Assembly (NCBI GenBank): GCA_963920665.1
Contig: OY987273.1
Span: 9,426,501-9,490,500, forward strand
Reading direction: 5' to 3'
From: Straminergon stramineum
Taxonomy: Eukaryota; Streptophyta; Bryopsida; Hypnales; Calliergonaceae
DNA: 64,000 bases
Below the pieces are notes generated by a model, which did no database searches, was not told the DNA's origin, and saw nothing but the letters and a program-made list of their open reading frames with translations. The position numbers and the translations under genes were made by a program. Numbering within the stretch: position 1 is the stretch's first letter; every line of letters starts with the position of its first letter. Below are positions 1-12,968 of this stretch, one piece after another.

Positions 1-1716
1 ATTGACCTGGATACTCTAGTGAAGTTCAATGAGAAGCCTAGATGGAAATCCAAGAACAACAATTTGACGCACGAATTCTTTAAATGGTTGGGTAATTTGT
101 CCCTTGCTGACCTCGCCAAACTTGCTTAGCACATTCTTCATGAGCAAACTAGAAAGGGAGATCAACCGTATCTGAAGGTGACGATAAAAATGATATCGTC
201 AATTCTTGAAAGTTGCTATACGTGTAAGGAGTGGGTCAAGCGGAGGAAGAGAAAATATTTGGTGAAGAGGGAGCGTCACGTCTTAGATCCATCTTTCGGT
301 TTGCTAAATGCCTTTGACAAGCTGAACGTGGAGAAGTGGAGGGAGTTCAAAGCAAGTTGGAACATAACAAGCGCCACTATGAACGTTTTGCTTGAACAAC
401 CTGATGATGATTATTGGAAGGAGGCCAAGCAAACAAAGTCAAAGAACAAGAAGGCCGAAGAAATGTCACCCTACACGGCTGAATTTTTCAAAGTCTTCCT
501 AGAGAGGAGATCTAATTTTGTGAAGCCTCTCGTTGTTGCCCACTGCAGGTCGTATGACATTGCGAGTGATATGCATGCAAACTGGCCCACCGGTACTTGG
601 AAGGAAAATATAATAGAGGATATGAAATTTGGTATCATTGACTTCAGATACATTCCTAGTGTACTAAACAAGTTCAAGTGCAACCCCACCATGGTGTACT
701 TCTTTGCAATGTTGAAGTCTCTACAAGAGAAGAAGAAGTTGAAGCTTGAAGATATTCAAACATGGCTTTTTATTTGCTCAGATTTGACCAAATAAAACCA
801 AGCTCTACATTTCATGTAGAACAACGAGGTGCTTCGAGAGTACCAAATGGACTACGATGACTATTGGCCCACTAGGCACGAGAGAATGGGAGATTATTCT
901 CCTAACAACGGCAAGGCCATGGAGAAAGTTTTTTTGACGTTTCTTCAAAGTCCAAACAATATTGTTTTGCTTAGTCCAAGAGTTGCCTACCGGGCACCGG
1001 ACACTAACGTCTTCAATAAGCCCAAAGCCTATAATGAGGTGCAATACTAAATCCATAATACAGAGCTCCGGATGGAATTCTATTTGGGAATCCTGAGAAA
1101 GTTTTGCTATCAAAGGATGAACGTACTATCATTATTTGTGGGCGCGAAATTCACATGTGCGGCTATGGTATGTTCTTTTAGGTCAACTCGACCTGAAATT
1201 GGTATCAAGGATCCTAGTAGTCAATGAAATATACGGCTAGGTCCTTTGTTGTATTTAAGGTTCACTAGACCTAACTGGTTTGTCTCGTAATATAAGTTTT
1301 ACTGCGGGAGACAAATTTTATACATGAGTTTAGGTCGACTCAACCTAAGTTGTGATTTCATTTCGTATTGATAACCTTACTCATCATTTGATTTATAGAT
1401 GAGTGGCCTTAACATTTTCGTTGTGGGACTCTCCGACAAGTTTGGAATCTGGACCATTATTGTTGAAACGGCAAAGTCAATGGACAAGTACGATTTCATG
1501 CCAAATGGTTATTTCATCGATGAAACAAAATTTAGCAGAAAACTTGTAAGTGTGTCCACACCTACATCAAGTAAGAGGAAGGGGAAGTCGGCGTGGGACC
1601 AGCCATACACTCCATCGGGTCGAACTGGAGGATCTCAATACGAGAGCATAGATTTGTCCTTTGATATAGAGGGTGAAGATGATGAACTAGATGTGAATGA
1701 CATTCCGGATGAATGA
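1..1716 (+). pseudogene. Element A: methyltransferase-like protein, 3' part, broken
   Basis: The window opens inside this gene, so its N-terminal (presumably ParB-like) part is off the left edge. The first about 40 residues align by eye with element B around 18.03-18.14 kb (IDLDTLVKFNE versus LIDPDTVT-FND). A long frame (178-795) carries IIDFRY, at the place of the DPPY motif IV of beta-class N4/N6-adenine DNA methyltransferases, followed by a TWLFICSD strand. After frameshifts comes TELRMEFYLGIL...NVLSLFVGAKFTCAAM (about 1063-1167), which resembles the C-terminal motif I of that class (DPFxGSGTTxxAA). An intron with GT at 1168 and AG at 1397-1398 leads to an exon at 1399-1716 with an acidic tail. 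There are in-frame stops, for example TAG at about 127. If the motif calls are right the catalytic residues are degenerate. It is a pseudogene; methyltransferase ancestry is inferred from motifs and order only. Confidence 0.55.
1168..1398 (+). other. Intron of element A carrying three palindromes
   Basis: The donor is ATG|GTATGT and the acceptor TTATAG|ATGAG, phase 0. The same position and phase are used in element B (19365-19559), so the intron is ancestral to both copies. Three copies of the A-type palindrome lie inside it (1177-1197, 1255-1275, 1329-1349). Confidence 0.6.
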
Positions 1717-1794
1717 TATACTCCACCTGGGCGATTGTTTCAAAGCCTTTGAGGGTTGTCTGCATCATCAGGTCCTGCTCAAGAGAGGCAACTG

Positions 1795-2391
1795 ATTAGC
1801 ACACCGCCACCTATTGCACGTAAGAAGAAAAGGAAAAGGGCAACCAATCATGATATTGATTTCGAAGCATAGTTGGAGTAGATAAGGGTAGATAAAGTGA
1901 AGGATCAGGCCGATATGTTGAAATTATATGTGGAAACAAATAAGCGAATGGACCAGTTCCAAGAATTCATCATATCGTCTACAAAACGTCATGATGACTA
2001 GTTTTCAGCACTTCAAAAATAGATTGCGGGAATTAGGCCCCTCGCATCGTTGCCGCCATTGCATGAATCTGCCCAGTTGTTGATCCGAGGTCCCCTCACA
2101 AGTTCCATCAATAGTAGGGAATCTAGTCTTGCCAATCCTAGTGGCCCTTCTATGCCTATAGTGCTGTCATTTATAGTCCCTCCTCCCCCTCCTCGAAGGA
2201 ATGATGATCTAGAAATTCTTGCACCACCTACGGAGGGTGATGCAGAGGATGCACTTGGCAATGCTATACCCCCATCAATCACTCCAATCACTCCTATAGA
2301 GGTTGTTCTCGACGTCGAGGTGTCTAATGAGGCGAATGATCAAAGTGTTCCTTCAACCCCCTTCAGTGCACTAGTAGGTTCTACAATATAA
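1795..2391 (+). pseudogene. Element A: basic/coiled-coil and proline-rich segment
   Basis: Reads STPPPIARKKKRKRAT (basic, NLS-like), then a heptad-like stretch (VDKVKDQADMLKLYVETNKRM) broken by stops, then an open frame (2050-2391) with a PPPPPRR run and an acidic, Ser/Thr/Pro-rich tail. Element B has the same arrangement at 20.2-21.05 kb: charged coiled coil, then proline-rich stretch, then acidic tail. This may be the C-terminal extension of the methyltransferase-like protein or a separate gene. No enzyme motif is visible. Function unknown. Confidence 0.4.
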
Positions 2392-2399
2392 TCACTTGA

Positions 2400-3138
2400 T
2401 GTCATTTGTGCAAAATTAGCTCGACTCAAGTTGATTCGTAAAATAGATTGTATATAGAAATAGACTTTTAGTAATAGAAGGACTTACATTTTGGATAAGT
2501 AATTACTTCTAGTAGACAAAACTATGGAGTTCTTGAATCCGAACATCAATTTTGCCTTCAATTTTGAATCATCATCTTTAAATATCATTTTTGTAAGATT
2601 AATCCAATGTCGCAGAGACGTGATACTTTGAAATCTTATAGATGAATTTCTTGTACATTCTTGTATCACAAGCGTGGTCAATGTCGTGAATGTGCCTTCA
2701 TCCTTCCTCTCCCCAACCCTACACTCGCCGCCCACGTTGTCTCCTAGTTCCATGTCCTTGGAGAAGAATTCATCTTCAAGGGCTATCAATGTAACACTTG
2801 TTGAAGAGTTGGATTGAGTAACAAAACCATGTTATGGAGTTGATGACATCTCCATTTCCGATGATGTACTGCTCAAAGTTCAAATTCCCGATGCTGTCGC
2901 TATGATGAACAAGAGTTTTAGTGAATCGGGTACATCTTCTCGGTAGGAGGTATTTCACAACTCAACGTGTAGTGGTGTTTTGTGATGATACACTTTGCAT
3001 TTATGGCTTGCTTGTACTCAATTTATTTTTGGTCGATGGTTCTGGGTTCCCATTCTGTTTCACAAAAAGTCCATACTCTATGTCAAAAAGTAGTAATTGG
3101 CTACAAATGTGGCTATTTGTTACTAGTGATCAAATCCT
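2400..3138. other. Element A spacer, no gene called
   Basis: Between the proline-rich segment and the phosphatase-like gene. Short open stretches occur in several frames (for example VLLKVQIPDAVAMMNKSFSE near 2.86 kb), but I recognise none. One degraded A-type palindrome lies at 2415-2435. Confidence 0.4.
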
Positions 3139-3872
3139 TTGTGTTGTCGTGGACGAACATCAGAGGAGGGGAACCTTCCATTGAGGTCCAAGGTGATCGA
3201 GAAATGGCTCAATGTTGTCTTGGACTTGAATGGACTATTATGTGTCTGCAAGGATGTAAAGGTCAAAGGTTGGACGAAGCACGTTGGTGACACATCACAA
3301 CTCCACTCCACCACGATTCCTACGGTTGTGGGGTCAAAGGCCGTGTATGTCCGATCAGGGTGTACACAATTTTTGTGTGGGTTAGGCCAAATAGCTTTCA
3401 TTTTAGTGTGGAGCTCCATGAAAAAATCCAGTACCGAAGAAGTCTATGTCTATCTCTTTCGGGATCAAAAAATGCCCTTGTTTGTACTAAGACAAGACTC
3501 TTACACAAAGCTCAAGTGAAGGGATGGTTCTAGGTAAATCACTACTTTTAAAGAATCTGGAATGACCAAATACTCTTCTTGAAAAATCTCGATACATTGT
3601 TTAGTGGCTTATAAGGGAATTTCACACCTGAAAATACCATTGTTGTGGACGACAGTCCCATTAAGCACGTCATGAACAACCCAGAGAATGTTGTCTTCCC
3701 AAACATTTGGAATCAGAGGGGGAATCGTCCAAAGGACACATTTTTACTCGAAGTCCTTCTTCCTTAATTTAAGCATGTGCACAATGCCAAAGACCAAGGA
3801 CTTAAGTCGTTCATGCAGAATAGTAAGGGAAAAAAGGGACGGAAAATGCTTTGTGATGAACACAGTCGTTGA
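3139..3872 (+). pseudogene. Element A: HAD phosphatase-like (FCP1/NIF type), broken
   Basis: The frame 3139-3519 reads EKWLNVVLDLNGLLC, matching motif I of plant NLI-interacting-factor/FCP1-like HAD proteins that carry DLNG. It continues VYVRSGCTQFLCGLG and FILVWSSMKK (motif II region, WSS) and LFVLRQDS. After a frameshift, 3640-3700 reads TIVVDDSPIKHVMNNPENVVFP, which fits the HAD motif IV (DDSP). It ends near 3872 after a basic stretch (KGKKGRKMLCDEHSR). Known members dephosphorylate protein Ser/Thr; here an Asn replaces the second motif I acid and frameshifts make an active product unlikely. Element B has the same gene in the same relative place (21.58-22.32 kb). Confidence 0.6.
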
Positions 3873-3979
3873 AAGTATAATAATAGGCTAATGGAAGTGG
3901 TCCTACTGTCCTTTGCTTTGAAATAGGATAATACTTTTGTATTTTTTGATCAGGTCCATTTGACCTACTCAGAGGTTAG

Positions 3980-5000
3980 TGTGAGCCTTCAAGTTGACAC
4001 TTGGAACTTAAGGTTTTCTTTTTTTTCGTTTTATGAAGTATTTTAGTGTAATTATATGCAAAAATGTATAAAAAGAGTGTTTGAGTGGTATTTAGTAGAA
4101 GTCCCTACTAATGTAGTAAGGAGTCATCCTAGTAGTATAGAGTACCTAAAATACTCCAAATTCATATTTCTAGTGCCTAGTTGAGAGATTGAAAGGTCAA
4201 TTAAGTGTTTTTGAGATAATTAAGGGTCTGAGTGTTAGCCAATCCTAGTAGTTGTCCATGTTAAACTAAGTCCTACAAATGCATGTGATAAGCTGGCTAA
4301 GTCCATTTTAGGTCTAGAGAGTCTAATATAGGTCATCATCCAATTCATTAAGAATTTGGATTGGTAAATTCTTATTTGTAGGTAACTTATAGAAAAATGA
4401 TCCAATCTCCAAATGAAGCGATGGGAGAGCGAACAAAGTATGAAGAAAGGTGCTTTTACTCTAAAAGCATGCCAAGAGCCAACATTGGAGCTGGTTGTTC
4501 CAAGAGTCCCCGATACAAGAATAATTTCCCCCTCGGGCGGAAATTAAAAGGGAATTGCTAATTTTAGCTTCCCTATGAATAGTGAAAAGTGAAATATAAT
4601 GTTGCACGTTGTTGGAGGAGTTTCATAGAAGATACTAAAAAAGTTTCGGATTTTTTCAAAACAATTACAATGACTCCATGGGAAGTCAACTACCTTTGAA
4701 CATGGTCGTAAGTTCTTAGAAATTATCCATGTTGCGGTAAAATCCCAATAAATATTAGGATAGTGTTTGGTGTGCTAATAAAGTGCCCCACAAAGTTTGA
4801 AGACATTCCGACATTCCTTAGTACTAGAATCGGCAACGACATTGAACTTTTGAAGAATTTATAACTTTACGATGGGTTGACCAATGTACCAAGAGATGGC
4901 GGTGTTAAAATGACGTTAATGAGGGATTTTTTCTTAATCTCATGAACCTTTTAAGTAACCCTAGCTAGACAATTTCCTCAAAAGAAACAAATTCCAGAAG
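3980..5000. repeat. Diverged LTR-like repeat, left piece
   Basis: Aligns by eye in the same order with 56.70-57.68 kb. Shared words include TTAGTAGAAGTCCCTA (about 4095 and 56776), ACATGCCAAGAGC (4478 and 57176), GACTCCATGGGAAGTCAAC (4672 and 57380) and GGTAAAATCCCA (4737 and 57447). No coding capacity seen. Likely an old LTR or other non-coding part of a retroelement. Confidence 0.55.
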
Positions 5001-5229
5001 TTAGAGTTTTCACTTTTCTTTGGAGTTATTGTAAGTTGATTTTATGCTTACAAATGGTTGGGAAGTGTAGTGTAGTGAAATTTTGTTTTCTTTTACTAAT
5101 TGTCTTAGTAATGTAAAAATGCGGCCATTTACTACTTGTCTTTAGGAATGGATAGAAAAGGAATGAACAATTAGATGAAGGATTCCAAAAGAGGTAGTTT
5201 GGCTGGATTGGAAGAGTGACAATTTGTCT

Positions 5230-7330
5230 TAGCATCGGTTGGTATGCAGGTATTGCACCTTTTCAGTGGCTTAAGATAGACAACTGGTCATTCTTCCCTT
5301 CCTTCCCCACTTCGAATTAATCTTGTGTCCATAGCTATCAAGTTTTTGATATACTGTAAACTCTTTGAGTATTATAATAACAATTCGTCTATTTGAACTA
5401 ATTGTCCAGCATTGTAGTGCTGTGGTGTAGTGTTGAGATCCAGTGATTAGATCAGTTGTTGTGTGTTAATCCAGTGATTGGGTTGATTTAATTATTTGTG
5501 CTTGACTTTGTGGGATTGATCCAGTGATTGGATTGTGTAATCTTTTAATTGTTTGTGTTTGTAACAACTTGTGAACTTAAGTGTGGAATTATTGGATGTT
5601 TGCATGATTTGTGAAGTGAAGTTTCCTATGACAAATTGTTATGTATGAATGTATGTATGTATGAGTGGAAATTGTATTTGTTAAGTGTTCTCCAAGAGAG
5701 AATTGTGACACTAGCTGGGAGACAAATTGTCAACTGAGGAGATAAAGAAATTGAAGGAACGAATGGGTTGAGGAAGGAGAACGTGGAGACAAGTTGTGAA
5801 GATCTGGGAGAAGATTAATCCATGCTTGGTAAGTATATTTTCAACAAATTGTTTTGTTGGTAAGTCTTGATTATATAAGAGGTAGGACAAATTGTCTTAC
5901 TTTGTATTGGATCTAGTGATTGGACCAGTAGTTTGTCTTCGTCAATTTGAGTTATGTGGGCTGTGGACCAGCCAATTAGTGATTTAATTGTGAGAAAACA
6001 ATTTGTTTGTATTGGTTTTATGTATGTGTGAGCGTGGGGTTGATCCAGTGATTGAATCAGTTAGCTTGACGAATTATCAAAAGGATTATAGAATATCCAG
6101 TAATTGGATTTATCTAAGTCCTATTGTAAACAATTAGTCATTGATATTAATATAATTCAGTGATGATGATAATCAAAATTGGAAATTGTTAAATGTTGAT
6201 AACAATTGAAAAACTACATAATATGATGTGTATTTTATGTGAGACTAATTGTCTAAATGAATATGTATACTGAGCAGTGAATGTCGTGGAAATTGTGTTA
6301 GACAGGGAAGAATAACCTGGATGCGAATAAATTGTTTGTTTTGTGAATTAAATTGAATTGTGAATTGGAATTATGACTACTAGTTATTGTTATGTGTAAA
6401 AATTGAATCATTTGATCCTACATAGAGTGAGAGGGTCAAATAAAAATTTATAAGTGTCTATTAAGTCTGTGAAAGAATTATTTACCGATTGGAAATTTAA
6501 TAAATTGTCTTTTGATTTCTAATCAACTGTTTTTGAGTAACTATACAAATTGTCAAAGGGCTGATTTGGAAGAGTTAATGTGAACTAGTGATTAGTTCAT
6601 AAGTAGTAATTGAACTAGGATGCAAGAGTGCCTTGGTTTTGTGACGATTCAGTAGGACTAATTGTCTTACCATTTAGCACAGGGAATGTGTGGATAATTA
6701 ATAATAATAAATTAATTAAAAGTTTGATATGCAAATTGAGAGAATCAGTTAGATGGAGGGATTTCACTGTGGATAAGACAAATAGTTTGAGAATGAATTG
6801 AACTGGTCAGGTTAGTGAGAGACTATGGGCCTTGGATTGATTTCTGAAGTATAGGTGAATTGTGTACTTTGACAAATTGTTTGTGAATGTGTAGAGTGAC
6901 TTAAGCTTGGTGTATGCATTGCAATCATGCCCTGCATTAGATAGGGACAAATTGTTGTAGGACTGGGATAGATTTCTACTCATCTAAATTAGTAATCAGG
7001 CTAGCTAAATAGTGACTGGACAAATTGTCTTGGTAACGCAAATCACCAGTAATTAAGGAACATGTGTACAAATATATATAAATATACTAAGTGAATGTTA
7101 TATTTGCATTTGTCTAGTTAGATCATGCGCATGACAAATTGTGGTCAAACCTGACAAATTGTTGAAAAACTCCCCTAGAATACTAGGTAGGACTGGGACT
7201 GCATTTCACGCGTCCATAGCATTATTTAATGGACTGGCGACCAAATTATACTTGTGGGTGTAAGAGTGAATGTGTATCTTCTTATTGTTTGTGAAATATT
7301 CTAGTAAATCCCATTTTAATCTTAAAAACA
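5230..7330. repeat. Block rich in ACAAATTGT and CCAGTGATTGG motifs
   Basis: About two dozen copies or close variants of (G)ACAAATTGT(C/T) are spread irregularly over about 2 kb, almost all in one orientation. Examples lie at about 5630, 5722, 5889, 6881, 6948, 7019, 7134 and 7155. A second motif, (GAT)CCAGTGATTGGAT, recurs at about 5438, 5470, 5520, 5910 and 6044. No ORF of note. The block separates two parts of a repeat that are about 2.7 kb closer together in its partner copy, so it looks like an insertion. Confidence 0.6.
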
Positions 7331-7739
7331 AGTAACTCTAGCCACAAAACGTTAGACTACTTGATCATTCCCTTGGATTTTGAACCCCTATACTAGTTCT
7401 CTGGGTTTTTGCAGAAGTAGCAAAATCTAGACTACAGGAAGTAGGGGTAGAGGGTCACCTTGGCCAATTTGGATCTTCTAAACACAATGGTGCAATTGTT
7501 TTTCAATTTGGAGTTGTTCCCTAGAAGATAGGAAGGGTCTAGTAGTAAATTTGACTTTTTTAGAGTAATTAGTAGTAATTCAAAGTTAATTTTGCAAATA
7601 TCTTTTGGAAAATTGAAGATTGATTTGGGTATGATTTCTTTTCTTACATAACAAGTCATCTTTCATTTAAATAAAGACAACTTAGAAATACTTTGGATTA
7701 TTTAGCGAAATATCTGGATTAATTAGGGTTATTTCAAAA

Positions 7740-8110
7740 CATCTTTGAGAAAAGATCTTGGATTTGATTTAGCCAAGATTTATTAGCTAAATGGAGAGGG
7801 TTCTAGAGAATTCTTCCATTAAACAAAGAATATTTAGAAAATTCTTTTATTGTAGTTAAGGAAATATCTAGGGATCGAAAGTAAATGTTTTTCCATTGAC
7901 AACTTATCGGGGAGGGGCCTGGGACAAGTATAAAAGGCCCTTCCCTCAAAGTTGTCAGTACCTTCATTCTTATATCCAAACTTTGCCTCCATTTCTCTTG
8001 TACTACTAGCATGGTTGGAGCATTGATCCAAGTCGAGATCCAACCTGATTTTCATTTTATTTCTCAATTTGCGTACTTTGAAAGACAAGAGGGTCCCTTT
8101 AAAGTGATTT
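7740..8110 (+). promoter_or_regulatory. LTR-like repeat, right piece with TATA box
   Basis: AAGTATAAAAGGCC at about 7925-7938, followed by a pyrimidine-rich stretch, matches ATGTATAAAAGGCC at about 57951-57964 in the partner repeat. A strong TATA box at the same place in both copies fits a retroelement LTR promoter. Transcription is not shown. Confidence 0.45.
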
Positions 8111-11100
8111 CTATTTGATTTCTTTGAATTCTTGAGGTTAAACCTCCATTTTCTTTGATTTGTTAGAGTTTGGAAGGAATAAAACTTCAAATTCTGATTT
8201 CGTTTAAGATTGCTTGAATACTAACAAATTGTGCTCATTATAATAGAATTTGATGTTAATAGGCTTAAGGTGGCGGAGCTTGACTTTGCCAAAAGTTTAT
8301 TAAACCAACCTTTGTCCCAAATTCGTTGTATAATGTAAATTAGGACTTTAATTGCTATAGTTTAGTTTAAATGCTATCATGCGTACCTCCTTTCGTGATT
8401 AAATCTTGGATACTTTGAAATTTTGAGAAATTAGTCTTTAATATTCGATTAAACACTGTCATGTGTACCTCCTTTAAAGAGTGAGTTTTCAAAATACTAA
8501 TTTTTGACCATTAACACTGTGTATATTTGGGGTTGCCTCTGCACGGCAAAGCTTTGACTTTGGGATTTTCAAACTTGACACTTTAAAAAAGTGGTTCCAA
8601 ATAATAGAAAAAATCTCTTTCTCTGCATGTTTGGAAAATGCCTTACAAGACATTTGATTTAGTGAGAAAGATTAGAGAAAATTAGTCAAGTTCATTAGTT
8701 GAAGTCTTAATATAATCTTTAGTAGTAGTTAGATAAAAACCTTAGAAGTTAGCTTAGTTCTTCTCTTATTTCAAGCTACTAAAATTATTCTAAAGTAGAG
8801 TTCCAATTAGTTTAGAAAACTTAGTTTGTAAGTTTAAACTTATTCCCAAAAGACACCAAAAATAAACCCATTGAATGTCATAGTTATAGGCTTGTAGTAG
8901 TGAAGTTTGCTTGGTTATTTCGGAGAAATTTCCTTCAAAAAACTAAAAATTAATTAGTCAGAAAATTAATTAATTTATAAAATTAGTCCAAACAAGCATA
9001 TTTGGTAAGATTTTCCAAAAATCAATGATAAAGAATCCATAACCCAATAATCAAAGTTGGGTATATTAATCTAGCAACTAGTTTGTATCAATCCGAGAGT
9101 TAATCAGAAGAGCCAACATTAGGAGAACGAGCAATCAGAAGGGCGGAGACAGACTGAACCAATAGAGACGGACTGGGATGAACGAAGACCGACGGGGTTG
9201 GGGTTCTAGCCAATCGCATCGTGCCATGTGGCGGGCAACGCGACAGGAGCTATTGGAGACTTCGCAAGGGGTTCGGCCAACCACGGGGTCCACATGTCAT
9301 AGTGAACAAAGAGGAGAGAACAACAAATAGTAGTTTAGCATGGAGTTCCACAAGCTTAACTCAATAGTTAGTAAATCCAACCAACATAGTCCAACAATCC
9401 AAAACATCAAACCAACATATCGAAACTCAAAATTCAAGACAAAGGGACAATAATTGAGGTAACGAAACTTTTGAATTACAAGTCTTTAATTACAAAATCA
9501 ACTCTTGGTTGGCCATTGCTCGCCACACCACCAATTTTTGAGTTTTAAAAACAAAAACTAAACTAAAACTTGTCTTTTTTCACTCATTCTCTCTTAACTA
9601 AGTCCACTCACAACTTCTAACAAACTCTAAACTAAATGAGAAGGAATTAAGGAGAGAGAAGACTAAGAGAGAATAGACTACAAAGGAGTTTTGCACGTAA
9701 AGAATTTTAGAATTAAAAATTATTTAAAAAGGAATCCTACTATTGAATTTCATTTCTTGATTCTTTAATCCTTTGTTTGTTAGTTATTTAATAGATTCTA
9801 GAGGGAATTTAGGAACTTTGGATTGTAGTGGGATTTTGTTTGAGAAGGCCTAATAATCCAAGAAGACAAAACAAATGGCCAACTAATACATCCAAAACAA
9901 TTAGGAAATTTATACGATAATTACTAATTAGAAGGTTCTATTGGATTTGATTCGATTTAGTGGATTCAAAAGGTCTTGAGGTATTAAAATAATTTCTAAT
10001 TAATTAGGAATTGTTTTAAATACAACCAAAATTATTAAAATCCCATAACCAATAGTAGGAAAAACAAAATTGAAATTGAAATACAACATTGACTGAGAAT
10101 TAATTTCAAATGACGTGATGGATTAGCAAGAATGGAGGAGGAAGGAATGGATTACTACGAAACCATACACCTCGTGATCCTCGAGGGTAGTATGATCAAC
10201 CAATTCATGGGAAACATACGTTAAAATTCTTCATATTTTTCTTTTTAAATTTCCATTTGATTAAAATTTTCACTTGATAGAATAAAATATTGAAAACTTT
10301 AGGAAAAATTAGAGAAGAAAGTTAACAATTTAAAAATTCTAATTCGATTTTAATCCAAAATTTAACTAATTACAATTAGATAAATCTTATTTGAAATTTG
10401 GATGAAAAATTAATATTTGCATCCAAAAGTATCAAACAAAAGAATCTTAGAATCTAGGGAGAATTAAAAATTAATTAGAATTATTCTTTAAACTAAGAGT
10501 CATTGATGAATGAAATTTAATTCATTAGACTTTTAAAACCAATTTCATTCATTAATAACTTTTCCGTTAGGAATTTAGTTTTTAGTAACTTACTTTGTTG
10601 GGAAGGTAATTTCTGAGTTTTCATTTAAAAAAATATAAAACCCTAAAAATAATAATTTTAGAATAGAAAGTTTGATTTACATTAGATTAGAAGATAATTC
10701 AAAAAAAATTCTAAAGAATCTTTAAAGAATCATTTAAATTAGGAATCAATTAGGGAATCTTCTAAAGATTCTAGAATCTCTTTTCATTTAAAAAATACTT
10801 TAATTATAAGTGAGAATAGGTTGGATGAAGTTTGATCTTAATTTGGGTGAAGTTCTTTGATTAATTGGTCAAAATTAGGTTTAGTCTTAGAATTAGATAA
10901 CTCAACCCTAAAATTTGGAATTATTTAGATTAATTTTACTATTTTTAATTCGTGGATGAAGGTTGTGATGTAGTTTAGGGATCAATATTTCATCCATTCA
11001 TTTCTTTTACTAGGGAAGTCAAAATTTAACTTGCTTTATCATTTTGGAAAGGACAAATTACATTCTACAAGTTAGGATAGATTGATTTTAGTTTGAATTT

Positions 11101-12800
11101 ATCTTTTGATTAGGTAATTGATTTAGTTAACTATAGTTTAAAAGTTTAGGATTTACATAATTTGAGTTCAATTTGGATATTAAAAAAAAAAGTGTCCATT
11201 GCTTGGAAGGTACAAATTGAACTTAGATCAGAAACACCCTAAAGAAATTGATTTAACAAGTTGTTAGAACCCGTGTGCACGTTTTAGTTCGAAGGGTGGA
11301 GTTTAAAACACTCACAGAGTACTTATGACATTAAGCATTTGGTGTATGCCAAATAATTTCTAGTATGTGTATGATGACATCAAATCATGTTCCTTAGTAT
11401 TCATAGTGTCATTCCTAAAAAATATAAAGTAGTAATAAACCCTGAATATGTGAACTCCAAAAAATATTCTTCATTGTAAAGAGAATAATTTTATGGAAAC
11501 CACATACATATAGTTTTTCAAACTTCAGACTTCTAACAAATGAATTAATTTGCACAATCATGTTTCACATTGTTTTGTTAGAATTGCATAGAATACAAAC
11601 TAAGGTCACTTATAAGATTCAAGAAGTTTTCAGTAAGTTTCTATGATTATTTTAATGAACTTGGTCCCCTTACGGTTTCAAAGAAAATTTAATTTGATTT
11701 TTCCATAAATGTAGAATTATTGTGTTCTTTTATTACAAAAGTATATACAATAGGAATTAATACCCTTGAATATCTATTTGTATTAAATTGGGTTTAGGTT
11801 TAGACATAAACTTAATACTTGTATGGTTCAATGAGAAGATGATGTTAATTTCATAAATCAAAATCTAATGTGCGTATTTTACCAAAACAACACAATAGAA
11901 TAGGTATTAAACTCTGTCAATGCATTCAAGGTTTTAGGTTCTTCTATTTGAAAGATTTATAATGTGGAATATCTTAGGAATTCCTAGTCACAATAAAATA
12001 CCTGTTATGAATAATTTAGATATTGCAAATGCTTTAAATTTTAAGAATATGTAAATTCATTGAATCGGTGCTCTTCAATCTCCAATTTTCAAACTTATAA
12101 AAGAAAATCCTACTTGTATAATATTCATAATGTCTTCATTTACATTTGATGGTGTACAAAGCATGGGTTTATTCCCTAATATGTTCACATTACAAAGAAA
12201 ATCTTGATAAGATTTGCTAACTCCAATATGTTTTGAATTCCTTTGATCTACAAAGTTCCTTAACTATACTATTACCAAAACCCCTCAAAAAATGCCACTT
12301 CTAATACAAATACCAAGTTGTTGAAAAATATAATTTCTAAACACATGTAACCATAGGATTTTGTACTACAATAGATTCAGAAGATGTGGAAAAAATTCAG
12401 AAAATTCCATTGTGTAGATTGCAAGATATTAGCATTTGAAGTGACAAAAATCCTTTTGGGGCCCTATGAAAAAATGGGTAGCTACACTTCACAAGGTCAC
12501 ATTTGTATGAAAAAATATCCAACATGGTGATGCTTCTTTAGATTTCTTCTTTGATGCAAGTTTGCTACATGCTTGAAGATTTTCAGATCATTTAAATTTG
12601 TGCAACATATAGGAAAAAAATACTAAGTAGAAAGAAGTAGAGAATGATTCAAGATACTAAATTGTTAAAAATATGACAAATTTAGTTAAATGAAGGTCTT
12701 CAAATTTTATTTTAGAGTGGAGATTCCATTGTTACCTACAAACTATCCACAACTAAAACTCTTCATGAATTTTGTCTCATAAATCTAAATAGAATGATTC
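8110..12800. other. AT-rich intergenic DNA, no gene seen
   Basis: No frame longer than about 60 codons looks like protein. Two short related units (ATGCTATCATGCGTACCTCC at about 8371; ACTGTCATGTGTACCTCC at about 8454) suggest a local duplication. A GC-richer island at about 9120-9310 stands out from the AT-rich flanks. About 12390-12470 resembles repeats at 32.85 and 35.78 kb. Confidence 0.5.
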
Positions 12801-12806
12801 AAAGAT

Positions 12807-12810
<4 letters not shown>

Positions 12811-12879
<69 letters not shown>
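12811..12879. repeat. (AT)n microsatellite
   Basis: An uninterrupted alternating AT tract of about 69 nt. Its length is prone to polymorphism and assembly error. Confidence 0.97.
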
Positions 12880-12882
<3 letters not shown>

Positions 12883-12929
12883 TTAGGGAGAAAATTTCAA
12901 ATTTTTATTTCAAAGCTTATCAATTTTTA

Positions 12930-12968
12930 TTTCAAGTCACAACAATGATACATTGTTGTGACATGAAA
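12930..12968. repeat. Short perfect hairpin
   Basis: GTCACAACAATG-ATA-CATTGTTGTGAC gives perfect 12-nt arms (12936-12947 and 12951-12962) that extend to 18 nt with one mismatch. No T-tract or gene context supports a terminator. Confidence 0.6.

Larger units (their letters stand above)
1177..3969. repeat. A-type imperfect palindromes, five copies
   Basis: About 21-nt imperfect palindromes with consensus TTTAGGTCGA-C-TCGACCTAAA. I see them at 1177-1197, 1255-1275, 1329-1349 (all in the intron), 2415-2435 and 3949-3969. The last is the most degraded. They resemble neither TIRs nor tandem repeats. The rightmost copy lies just after the phosphatase-like gene and just before the LTR-like repeat, so it may mark the right end of the element. 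Confidence 0.5.

Noticed and set aside
12936..12962. Perfect hairpin as a transcription terminator
   Set aside because: Eukaryotic AT-rich DNA without an adjacent gene or T-tract; more likely chance or a repeat remnant.
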